From an uncultured Flavobacteriales bacterium (GTDB lineage: Bacteria; Bacteroidota; Bacteroidia; Flavobacteriales; Flavobacteriaceae): a stretch of DNA of 50,080 nt. Position numbers and translations under genes: made by a program. The stretch spans positions 1 through 50,080 of the forward strand of contig CAJWCT010000002.1 of NCBI GenBank assembly GCA_913031385.1. The letters are read 5' to 3'. This document shows positions 37,009 to 44,940 of this stretch, piece by piece (the stretch's first letter is position 1; every line of letters starts with the position of its first letter). The notes under the pieces were generated by a model. It saw only the letters and a program-made list of their open reading frames with translations. It did no database searches and had not been told where the DNA came from.

Positions 37009-39110
37009 CTAATATAATTCCATATGTTATTATTCTTATTCAGGTGTTTATAAGTATTTAGGATTGTTGTATTTTCTTTTTTTGTGAGATTTTGATCAGT
37101 TGCTAATATTTTCTTAACATAATCCCTTATTGTACTAATCATATTTTTATCACTTACTAGGTTTGCTATTTTAAGAGGAATTATTCCACTTTGTTGAGTC
37201 CCCATCAGATTTCCTGGCCCCCTTATTTCAAGGTCTTTCTCTGCTATCTCAAATCCATCATTAGATTTCACCATAGTATTTATACGAATTTTACTATCAT
37301 TAGTAGTTTTGTTCCCAGACATTAATATGCAATAACTTTTATGAGTGCCTCTTCCAACCCTTCCTCTTAATTGATGTAATTGTGATAATCCAAATCTTTC
37401 TGCACTTTCAATTATCATTACAGATGCATTAGGGATATCAACACCAACCTCAATTACTGTTGTAGAGACGAGAATATTAGTAGTTCCAGATATAAATCTC
37501 TCCATTTCATAGTCTTTGTCTTCTGGCTTCATTTTACCATGAACCATTGAAATTTGATATTCAGGGAGAGGAAAATCTCTTGACAGACTATCATAACCAT
37601 CTAAAAGATCTTTATAGTCCATCTTTTCACTTTCTTTAATAAGAGGATATACGATATAAGCTTGCCTCCCTTTTGATATTTCTTCTCTTAAAAAATGAAT
37701 TACTTTTAGACGACTATTTTCCTTTCGATGTACTGTAATTATATTTTTCCTTCCAGGCGGAAGTTCATCAATCACCGAAATATCTAAATCTCCATATACT
37801 GACATTGCTAATGTTCTTGGAATTGGAGTCGCTGTCATAATTAAGATATGAGGAGGTAGAGTGTTTTTTTTCCACAATTTACTTCTTTGGGCTACTCCAA
37901 ATTTATGTTGCTCATCAATTATTGCTATGCCAAGATTTTTAAATTTAACTTTGTCTTGAATTAAGGCATGTGTTCCAATAAGTATTTGTAATTCACCATT
38001 CTCAAGCTCATCATATATCTTTCTTTTTTCTAAAGCTTTGGTTGACCCTGTAAGTATTTGTATACTGATATTCAACAACTTACATATTTCTTTAAAATTA
38101 TTATAATGTTGTACTGACAAAATTTCAGTTGGCGCCATTATGCATGCTTGGAAATTATTATCTATTGCTATTAATGTTGTCATAAATGCAATTATAGTTT
38201 TTCCTGAACCAACATCACCTTGAAGTAATCTATTCATCTGAGCATTGCTTCCTAAATCTCTCCGGATTTCTTTTAAAACTCTCTTTTGAGCATTTGTTAA
38301 ACTGAAATTTAAATGGTTATTATAAAATGAATTAAAAGTATTACCAACTTTTTTAAATCTGAAGCCTTTAATTTTTTCTTTTCTTGAAATATTTTTTTTA
38401 ATCAATTGTAATTGAAGATAAAATAGTTCTTCAAACTTCAATCTTTTAATAGCTTTTGATAGAAATTGATTAGATTTTGGTAGATGAATATTTATTATAG
38501 CACTGTTTTTGTCTAGAAGTTTATATTCTTTGATAATATATTTTGGCAGGCTTTCTACAAATTTCGATTTTGTTTTAAGTAATAATTCTTTAACAATATC
38601 TCTAATTACTTTATTTGTGATACCTCTTTTAATTAAGTTTTCAGTAGATGGGTATACTGGATCTAAAGAAGATCTGTATTTTAAATTCTCCTTTTTGTAT
38701 AATTCTAATTCAGGATGCGGTATATTGTATATACCGTTGAACATGTTTGGTTTCCCATAAATAATATAATTTTTGTTTAATATTAGACTTTCTTTAATCC
38801 ATTTATGAGATTTAAACCAAACTAATTCTATAAAACCTGTATCATCTTTCAGCTTTGCTATTAGTCTTCTTTTTCTTGGAGATCCACTTTCATATAAATC
38901 AACTATTTTACCAATAAGCTGGATTTCAGATTTTGTATTATTGATTTCATCAATTTTATGGTACTTAGTTTTGTCTACATATCTATATGGAAAGAAGCTT
39001 AAGAGATCTTGGTAAGTAAAAATTTTAAGTTCTTTTTTAAATAGTTTTGATCTATTTGGGCCAACTCCTTTAAGATAATCAATAGGTGTATGTAAGAATG
39101 GATTATTCAT
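37005..39110 (-). CDS. recG: ATP-dependent DNA helicase RecG
   Basis: This 701-residue helicase remodels stalled replication forks and Holliday junctions. The N-terminal wedge domain (about 50-150) includes an OB-fold; the helicase core has LLQGDVGSGKTIIA (motif I), AIIDEQHKFGV (the DEQH box, motif II), MTATPIPRTLA (motif III), and the C-terminal motifs STTVIEVGVDIPNASVMIIE and QLRGRVGRGTHKSYC, followed by the DGFEIAEKDLEIRGPG region. Length fits the family. It converges on the TlpA-like gene and diverges from the UvrD-type gene at 39250. Confidence 0.97.
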   Translation of the reverse strand: MNNPFLHTPIDYLKGVGPNRSKLFKKELKIFTYQDLLSFFPYRYVDKTKYHKIDEINNTKSEIQLIGKIVDLYESGSPRKRRLIAKLKDDTGFIELVWFKSHKWIKESLILNKNYIIYGKPNMFNGIYNIPHPELELYKKENLKYRSSLDPVYPSTENLIKRGITNKVIRDIVKELLLKTKSKFVESLPKYIIKEYKLLDKNSAIINIHLPKSNQFLSKAIKRLKFEELFYLQLQLIKKNISRKEKIKGFRFKKVGNTFNSFYNNHLNFSLTNAQKRVLKEIRRDLGSNAQMNRLLQGDVGSGKTIIAFMTTLIAIDNNFQACIMAPTEILSVQHYNNFKEICKLLNISIQILTGSTKALEKRKIYDELENGELQILIGTHALIQDKVKFKNLGIAIIDEQHKFGVAQRSKLWKKNTLPPHILIMTATPIPRTLAMSVYGDLDISVIDELPPGRKNIITVHRKENSRLKVIHFLREEISKGRQAYIVYPLIKESEKMDYKDLLDGYDSLSRDFPLPEYQISMVHGKMKPEDKDYEMERFISGTTNILVSTTVIEVGVDIPNASVMIIESAERFGLSQLHQLRGRVGRGTHKSYCILMSGNKTTNDSKIRINTMVKSNDGFEIAEKDLEIRGPGNLMGTQQSGIIPLKIANLVSDKNMISTIRDYVKKILATDQNLTKKENTTILNTYKHLNKNNNIWNYIS

Positions 39111-39249
39111 TTTCTTAAAATTAATATTTTTTAAATTCTTATAACTTTAATTTGTATTAATTATAGAGCAAATTTGTTTATAAAATTTCATTTTTCTGAT
39201 ATCGATTAATAAATACATTAATTAATTTCACTACAAATCATATTTTAAA

Positions 39250-41523
39250 TTGAATAATTATTTAAATAATCTTAATGAATCTCAGCTAAAAGCAACATTG
39301 CATACAGATGGACCTATGATTGTTATAGCAGGAGCAGGGTCTGGAAAAACTAGAGTGCTAACTTATAAGATTGCACATTTAATGACCAAAGGTGTAGATC
39401 CTTTTAATATTCTCGCTTTAACTTTTACAAATAAAGCAGCTAGAGAAATGAAAGAAAGAATTGCTGGGATTGTTGGAGAAGAAGCAAAGAACTTATGGAT
39501 GGGTACATTTCATTCAGTTTTTGCTAAAATATTAAGAATTGAAGCCGAAAAAATAGGCTATAGATCGAATTTTACAATTTATGACACTGAAGATTCTCAA
39601 AAATTAGTTTCATCTGTAATAAAGGAGTTAAATTTAGATAAAGAGATATATAAATATAAAAGCATATATTCTAGGATATCTTCCCTTAAAAACAGCCTTA
39701 TTACGCCTAAAATATATAGACAGAGTGATGAATTAATTGAATCAGATAAATTAGCTAAACGTACAAGTTTTATTAATGTATATGTAGAATATATAAACAG
39801 ATGTTTTAAAGCAGGAGCAATGGATTTTGACGATCTATTATTAAAGACTAATGAGCTGTTATCTAAATCTCCCGATGTTCTTGCGAAATATCAAAATTTA
39901 TTTAGATATATTCTAGTAGATGAATATCAAGACACTAATCACTCACAATATCTTATTGTTAAAGCACTATCTGATAAATTTCAAAATATATGTGTTGTTG
40001 GTGATGATGCTCAAAGTATATACAGTTTTAGAGGAGCTAATATTAGGAATATGCTAAATTTCCAAAGAGACTATCATGATGTAAATGTATTTAGATTGGA
40101 ACAGAATTATAGATCTACAAAAAACATAGTTAATGCAGCTAATAGTATAATTGAAAAAAATGAAAACAAACTTGATAAAGTTGTTTGGACTGAAAATGAA
40201 ACAGGATCAAAAATTAATATAACAAGATTACTAACTGATGGTGAAGAGGGAAGATTTGTAGCTAGCTCAATCTTTGAGAGTAAAATGAGAAATCAATATA
40301 AAAACAAAGATTTCGTCATATTATATAGAACAAATGCACAATCTAGAGCATTTGAAGATTCACTAAGGAAAAAAAACATACCATATAGAGTATATGGTGG
40401 ATTATCTTTCTATCAAAGGAAAGAAATTAAAGATATTTTAGCCTATTTGAGATTAATAGTAAATAACGCAGATGAGGAAGCTTTTAAAAGAATAATAAAC
40501 TTTCCTTTAAGAGGTATAGGACAAACATCAATTGATAAGTTAATTATAGAATCAAAACAAAGAAAAATCCCAATTTATGATGTTGCTAGAAATATTAATG
40601 AATCTAATCTCTCTATTGGCTTAAAAATCAGGAATAAGATTAGTGATTTTGTGCTTTCAATTGAAAAAGCCAAATTGATGCTAAAGGAATCAAATGCGTT
40701 TGAAATAACAGAAGAAGTAATAAAATCCTCCGGAATATATAAACTATACAAAGAGGAAGAATCCTTAGAAAGTATAAATAGAATACAAAACATTGAAGAA
40801 TTGTTAAATGGCGTACAAGACTTTGTTGATACACAACTTTATAATTCTGAATCAAAAGGAACTATAGAAGACTTTTTACAAGATGTTGCATTAGTGACAG
40901 ATTTAGATCAAGATCCTGAAAACCAAGATAAAGTTTCATTGATGACCATACACTTAGCAAAAGGGCTTGAATTCCCCTGTGTATATATTGTAGGACTGGA
41001 AGAGAATCTATTTCCTAGTGCTATGAATATTAATTCACGGGATGAGCTTGAAGAGGAGAGGAGACTGTTTTATGTAGCTTTAACTAGAGCTCAGAAAGAA
41101 ATAAATATAAGTTATGTTATATCAAGATATAGATGGGGTAAATTAATTGACTGTGAACCTAGCAGGTTTATTGATGAAATTGATGAAAAATATATTAGTA
41201 TTTTAACTCCAATAACCAATAAAAAGGAAAATCTATCCTTTAATAATATAAATAGAAGTTTTAATAGAAATAAGATTAGGTATAATAAGCCTAAACCAAG
41301 AATTCCTAGCAATTATGTTAAGGTTAATAAAGCAAGTTCTAAAACTAATTTATTTGATGATAATTTGGTTATTGGAAATATTGTAAGTCATGTGAGGTTT
41401 GGGAAAGGAGAAGTGTTGAAGTTAGAAGGAAAGGGGAATGATATTAGAGCTGAGATTAATTTTGAAAATGGAGGGGTTAAAAAACTGCTATTAAGGTTTG
41501 CAAAACTTAGAATTATCTCATAA
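39250..41523 (+). CDS. UvrD/PcrA-type 3'-5' DNA helicase
   Basis: This 757-residue superfamily 1 helicase acts in nucleotide excision and mismatch repair and in clearing replication blocks. It begins at TTG (LNESQLKATLHTDGPM), with AGAGSGKTRVLTYKI (motif I), ALTFTNKAAREMKERI (Ia), VDEYQDTNHSQY (II), VVGDDAQSIYSFRGA (III), LEQNYRST (IV) and the C-terminal motifs FRRLIN-like, SLMTIHLAKGLEFPCVYIVG and EEERRLFYVALTRAQ. The end GNIVSHVRFGKGEVLKLEGKG is the PcrA-type Tudor domain. No ATG in frame fits better than the TTG. It lies divergently next to recG. Confidence 0.96.
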   Translation: MNNYLNNLNESQLKATLHTDGPMIVIAGAGSGKTRVLTYKIAHLMTKGVDPFNILALTFTNKAAREMKERIAGIVGEEAKNLWMGTFHSVFAKILRIEAEKIGYRSNFTIYDTEDSQKLVSSVIKELNLDKEIYKYKSIYSRISSLKNSLITPKIYRQSDELIESDKLAKRTSFINVYVEYINRCFKAGAMDFDDLLLKTNELLSKSPDVLAKYQNLFRYILVDEYQDTNHSQYLIVKALSDKFQNICVVGDDAQSIYSFRGANIRNMLNFQRDYHDVNVFRLEQNYRSTKNIVNAANSIIEKNENKLDKVVWTENETGSKINITRLLTDGEEGRFVASSIFESKMRNQYKNKDFVILYRTNAQSRAFEDSLRKKNIPYRVYGGLSFYQRKEIKDILAYLRLIVNNADEEAFKRIINFPLRGIGQTSIDKLIIESKQRKIPIYDVARNINESNLSIGLKIRNKISDFVLSIEKAKLMLKESNAFEITEEVIKSSGIYKLYKEEESLESINRIQNIEELLNGVQDFVDTQLYNSESKGTIEDFLQDVALVTDLDQDPENQDKVSLMTIHLAKGLEFPCVYIVGLEENLFPSAMNINSRDELEEERRLFYVALTRAQKEINISYVISRYRWGKLIDCEPSRFIDEIDEKYISILTPITNKKENLSFNNINRSFNRNKIRYNKPKPRIPSNYVKVNKASSKTNLFDDNLVIGNIVSHVRFGKGEVLKLEGKGNDIRAEINFENGGVKKLLLRFAKLRIIS

Positions 41524-41550
41524 AAAAACCCAATCTTTTAGGATTGGGCT
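41522..41550. terminator. Bidirectional terminator between the UvrD-type gene and the OmpA gene
   Basis: CCCAATC (41529-41535) pairs with GATTGGG (41542-41548) across the loop TTTTAG. The run of A before it (41522-41528) becomes a T-run on the minus strand, so it best serves the OmpA gene; read rightwards the T-run is weaker (CTCTTTAATTG). It is the only hairpin found at a convergent junction in the window. Confidence 0.85.
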
Positions 41551-41570
41551 CTTTAATTGTTTATAATCTA

Positions 41571-42428
41571 TTAATTTCCTGAAGTTAAATTTTTCATCTC
41601 TTTTTCAATCATATCATAGAATTGATCGATTTTTGGCATAATTACAATTCTAGTTCTTCTATTAATTGCTCTATTCTCTGCAGTATCGTTTTCAACAAGA
41701 GGATCAAAGTAGCTTCTTCCAGCTGCAATTAGTCTACCAGGATTAACATCTAGTTCTTGTAGAACTCTTACTATAGATGTTGCTCTTTTAACACTTAAAT
41801 CCCAATTATCTAATAAAACATCATTTTCATATGACCTACTATCAGTATGACCTTCAACCATACATTCAAAGTCAGGTTTGCCATTTACAACTACTGCTAC
41901 TTTGCCCAAAATCTCTTTAGCTCTATCAGATACTACATAGCTTCCAGTTTTAAATAAAAGTTTATCTGATAGTGAAATAAAGACAACTCCTTTCTCAACA
42001 TTAACTTCTATGTCAGGATCGTTTATTCCTATTTCTTTCTTAAGACTAGTTACAATTGCTAGTGTTACACTGTCTTTTCTAGTGAGAGCATCTTGCAATC
42101 TTGTAATTTTAAGATCCTTCTCTTTCATGCTTTCTAGAGATTTTTCAAGATTGTCTGCACTTTTTGATGTAAGTTCAAGATAATCTTTAGATTGAACAAA
42201 TAATTGCTCATTTGTTCTTCTTAAATAATCTGCTCTTTCTTTATAAGAAATAGCTAGTGTTTCTGCTGAGTTTTTTTCTTCAAGACATGCATTTAGCTTA
42301 ATAGTAGCTGTATTCAACAAATCTTGAGTTTTTTTGTGTCTGTTCTCTAAAGAAGTGTACTCTTTTTTAGAAACGCAAGAAGACATTATAAACAATGCTC
42401 CTAAACATAATAAAAGTGTTTTTTTCAT
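41571..42428 (-). CDS. OmpA-family lipoprotein
   Basis: This 285-residue protein begins MKKTLLLCLGALFIMSSCVSKKEY, a lipoprotein signal with MSSC. Residues 25-135 are a charged helical region predicted to form coiled coil, and the C-terminal OmpA domain (about 150-275) shows GVVFISLSDKLLFKTGSYVV, the peptidoglycan-binding motif EGHTDSRSYEND and LIAAGRSYFDPL followed by RAINRRTRIVI. It should tether the outer membrane to peptidoglycan. A terminator follows. The glycosyltransferase gene on the same strand lies 58 bases upstream. Confidence 0.93.
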   Translation of the reverse strand: MKKTLLLCLGALFIMSSCVSKKEYTSLENRHKKTQDLLNTATIKLNACLEEKNSAETLAISYKERADYLRRTNEQLFVQSKDYLELTSKSADNLEKSLESMKEKDLKITRLQDALTRKDSVTLAIVTSLKKEIGINDPDIEVNVEKGVVFISLSDKLLFKTGSYVVSDRAKEILGKVAVVVNGKPDFECMVEGHTDSRSYENDVLLDNWDLSVKRATSIVRVLQELDVNPGRLIAAGRSYFDPLVENDTAENRAINRRTRIVIMPKIDQFYDMIEKEMKNLTSGN

Positions 42429-42486
42429 TTGTAAAATTTTAATTTTAATAATCCTGATATAAAAGTAAAAAAAAGATAAACTTTAA

Positions 42487-43473
42487 TTATACTTTTTTCA
42501 ATCTTTTTAACCCTAAGAAATAAAAAATAATAGAATATATATTATAATGAACAATTTCTCTATTTAGATTTTTTCTTAGAATCGTTAATTGTTGTAATTT
42601 TCTATAAAACGAGATATAGGCTCTATATATTGCTAAAGTATGTTTAATTCCCTTGGTTAATAGAAAGAAAATAGATATTAATAAATCAATAAAAAATTTA
42701 AATAATAGCAATAAAAATAGATTCTCTTTGCAATTTTTTGTTAGTGTGTATAACTGATTCCTAAAATTGTAATACGTTTTATTTGAGTCATTTACGTTAA
42801 GAGTCCCTGCATTTAAATGATAAACTATAGATTTATAGTGGTATTTTACCTGAAATCCTAAATTTTGAGTTCTCCAACATAAATCAATCTCTTCCATGTG
42901 AGCCCAATAATTATCATCGAAACCACCAACTAATTCAAAAATTTCTTTTCTAATAAAAAAACAAGCTCCGCAAGCCCAAAATATTTTTGAAATATCATCA
43001 TATTGACCATCATCAACTTCAATATTATTGTATATCCTTCCCCGACAATAAGGATATCCAAACTTATCTAAGAATCCACCAGCAGCGCCAGCATAATCAA
43101 ACATTTTTCTATTATTATAATCAAGAAGTTTGGGTTGAATTATTGCTGTATCTTTTTCTGATTTAAAAAGCTCTATTATTGGGTCAGTCCAATTTGCTGT
43201 TACTTCAACATCATTATTTAAAAGGCAAATTATATCAGCATCTATTTTTTTTATTCCTAAATTATAGCCTTTGGCATAACCATAATTATTATCAAGGTTG
43301 ATAATCTTTACTGAAGGGAAATAGGTGCTTATAAAATCTATTGATTTATCAGTTGAACCATTATCAATAATATATATATCAACTTTAGCAGGAGTATTTT
43401 TTATAACTGACGGTAAGAATTTATTTAATAGATTAAATCCATTCCAATTTAATATTGCTACTGCTGTTTTCAT
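42487..43473 (-). CDS. Family 2 glycosyltransferase (rhamnosyltransferase-like)
   Basis: This 328-residue GT-A enzyme begins TAVAILNWNGFNLLNKFLPS, with IDNGSTDKSI, DNNYGYAKGYNLG and the LLNNDVEVT metal motif (near residue 87). The WACGACFFIRKEIFELVGGFDDNYWAHMEEIDLCWRTQNLGF segment is the acceptor-site region typical of this branch. A hydrophobic stretch near residues 245-275 may be a membrane anchor. It probably adds sugar to a lipid-linked or cell-surface glycan. Its start overlaps the stop of the HsdR_N-like gene by four bases, so the two are co-translated, an association without an obvious functional reason. Confidence 0.92.
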   Translation of the reverse strand: MKTAVAILNWNGFNLLNKFLPSVIKNTPAKVDIYIIDNGSTDKSIDFISTYFPSVKIINLDNNYGYAKGYNLGIKKIDADIICLLNNDVEVTANWTDPIIELFKSEKDTAIIQPKLLDYNNRKMFDYAGAAGGFLDKFGYPYCRGRIYNNIEVDDGQYDDISKIFWACGACFFIRKEIFELVGGFDDNYWAHMEEIDLCWRTQNLGFQVKYHYKSIVYHLNAGTLNVNDSNKTYYNFRNQLYTLTKNCKENLFLLLLFKFFIDLLISIFFLLTKGIKHTLAIYRAYISFYRKLQQLTILRKNLNREIVHYNIYSIIFYFLGLKRLKKV

Positions 43474-43913
43474 TTATATTTTGGAAAATCTTTTACAAAC
43501 TTATAACATTGGTTAGAATAATCTATGTTACAATAGTAGTTAAATAAGCCATTAGTTATCATCAAAAAATCAGCATTAATTTTAGAGTTGTAGATGGATA
43601 TTTGATTAAATGTTTCCTGATTTATTGTGATATTTGGAGATTTACACTCTACTAATAAGAAAATATCTCCGTTAGGTTTAAAAACTGCTATATCATATCT
43701 TTTTGTTAAATTATTTATTTTTATCTTTTTCTCAACATTTATAAGCTCTTTAGATACTTTTTGTTCATTAATTAAATATTTAACACAATTTTGTCTCACC
43801 CATTCTTCAGGAGTTAATAGAATAAATTTTTTACGAATTTCATCAAAAATATATTTCTTGTTATGTTTTTTTTTCGTTCTAAATTCATAATTTGGGAAGC
43901 ACAAATCTATCAT
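43470..43913 (-). CDS. Small HsdR-N-like protein (type I restriction enzyme R N-terminal fold)
   Basis: This 147-residue cytoplasmic protein matches the stand-alone HsdR_N_2 type: the start FPNYEFRTKKKHNKKYIFDEIRKKF, then LTPEEWVRQNCVKYL and the nuclease-like core RYDIAVFKPNGDIFLLVECKSPNI (D...ECK). The acid and lysine positions of a PD-(D/E)xK nuclease are present. It lacks any helicase or specificity subunit, so it is not a functional restriction system by itself. Such proteins are common in Flavobacteriia and, as I recall, are found beside holA. Its start codon is only 22 bases from the divergent holA start. Function unknown. Confidence 0.88.
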   Translation of the reverse strand: MIDLCFPNYEFRTKKKHNKKYIFDEIRKKFILLTPEEWVRQNCVKYLINEQKVSKELINVEKKIKINNLTKRYDIAVFKPNGDIFLLVECKSPNITINQETFNQISIYNSKINADFLMITNGLFNYYCNIDYSNQCYKFVKDFPKYK

Positions 43914-43935
43914 ACTTTAAATTTCGCATTTTTTT

Positions 43936-44940
43936 ATGAATTTATTCAAGCAAATAGAAAATGATATTAAGTCTAAGAAATTCTCACCTATATATTTGCT
44001 TATGGGGGAAGAGGAATTTTATATTGACTATTTAACAAATTTAATTATTGAAAATTCTATCTCTAAATCTGAAAAGGAATTTAATTACAATGTTTTATAT
44101 GGTAAAGAAACAAATATTGATGAATTAATATCAATATGTAAGAAGTTCCCTTTGATGTCAAATTATCAAGTTGTTGTTTTAAAAGAAGCCCAATATTTAT
44201 CTAGAACTATTGATCAATTAGCAGGTTATGTTAATAATTTTTTAGAATCAACAATTCTTATAATTAACTATAAGCATAAATCATTAGATAAAAGAAAAAG
44301 TTTATACAAATTAATATCCAAAAACGGAATCGTATTTGAAAGCAAGAGACTTTATGAAAATCAGGTTCAACAATGGATTAAAGATCAATTAAATGATAAA
44401 AGCATAAAGATATCAAATAAGGCTGTTGCTATGATTGTAGACTTTCTTGGAACAGATTTAAGCAAAATTAATAACGAACTGTCTAAGCTTATTCAATTAA
44501 AAAAAGATTTAAAAGAAATTTCTGAAAATGAAATTGAAAAATATATTGGTATATCTAAGGAATACAACAATTTCGAATTAAGAAATGCAATCAGTGAAAA
44601 AAACACATTTAAGGCATTTCAAATAGCAGATTATTTTGCAAAAAATCCTAATTCTAACCCCCTGGTAGTTACAATATCAATGGTTTTTGATTTCTTTTCA
44701 AAATTATTGCTTTATCATGCAAATGATAGCTTGCCTGATTCAAAAAAAGCTTTTATTATGAAAATAAATCCATATTTCATCAAGGAATACAATAGGGCTT
44801 CAAAAAACTATTCAATTAAAAAAGTTACTCAAGTTATTTCTATAATTAGAGAATATGATTTAAAAAGTAAGGGGAGTGGGGTAAAGAACACTTCTCACTT
44901 AGATTTACTAAAGGAAATGATTGTTAGAATAGTTTCCTAG
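43936..44940 (+). CDS. holA: DNA polymerase III delta subunit
   Basis: This 334-residue clamp-loader subunit shows SPIYLLMGEEEFYIDYLTN (the degenerate ATPase start), VLYGKETNIDELISICKKFPLMSNYQVVVLKEAQ, the FLGTDLSKINNELSKLI domain-II region and a helical C-terminal collar domain. It opens the sliding clamp for loading onto DNA. The C-terminal stop TAG interlocks with the convergent E1 gene stop (CTAG). An imperfect -7 box (TAAATTTC, 43918-43925) precedes it. Confidence 0.94.
   Translation: MNLFKQIENDIKSKKFSPIYLLMGEEEFYIDYLTNLIIENSISKSEKEFNYNVLYGKETNIDELISICKKFPLMSNYQVVVLKEAQYLSRTIDQLAGYVNNFLESTILIINYKHKSLDKRKSLYKLISKNGIVFESKRLYENQVQQWIKDQLNDKSIKISNKAVAMIVDFLGTDLSKINNELSKLIQLKKDLKEISENEIEKYIGISKEYNNFELRNAISEKNTFKAFQIADYFAKNPNSNPLVVTISMVFDFFSKLLLYHANDSLPDSKKAFIMKINPYFIKEYNRASKNYSIKKVTQVISIIREYDLKSKGSGVKNTSHLDLLKEMIVRIVS

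Noticed and set aside
43470-43913. HsdR_N-like gene as part of a restriction-modification or defence system
   Set aside because: No methyltransferase, specificity subunit or helicase motor is nearby; neighbours are a glycosyltransferase and holA.
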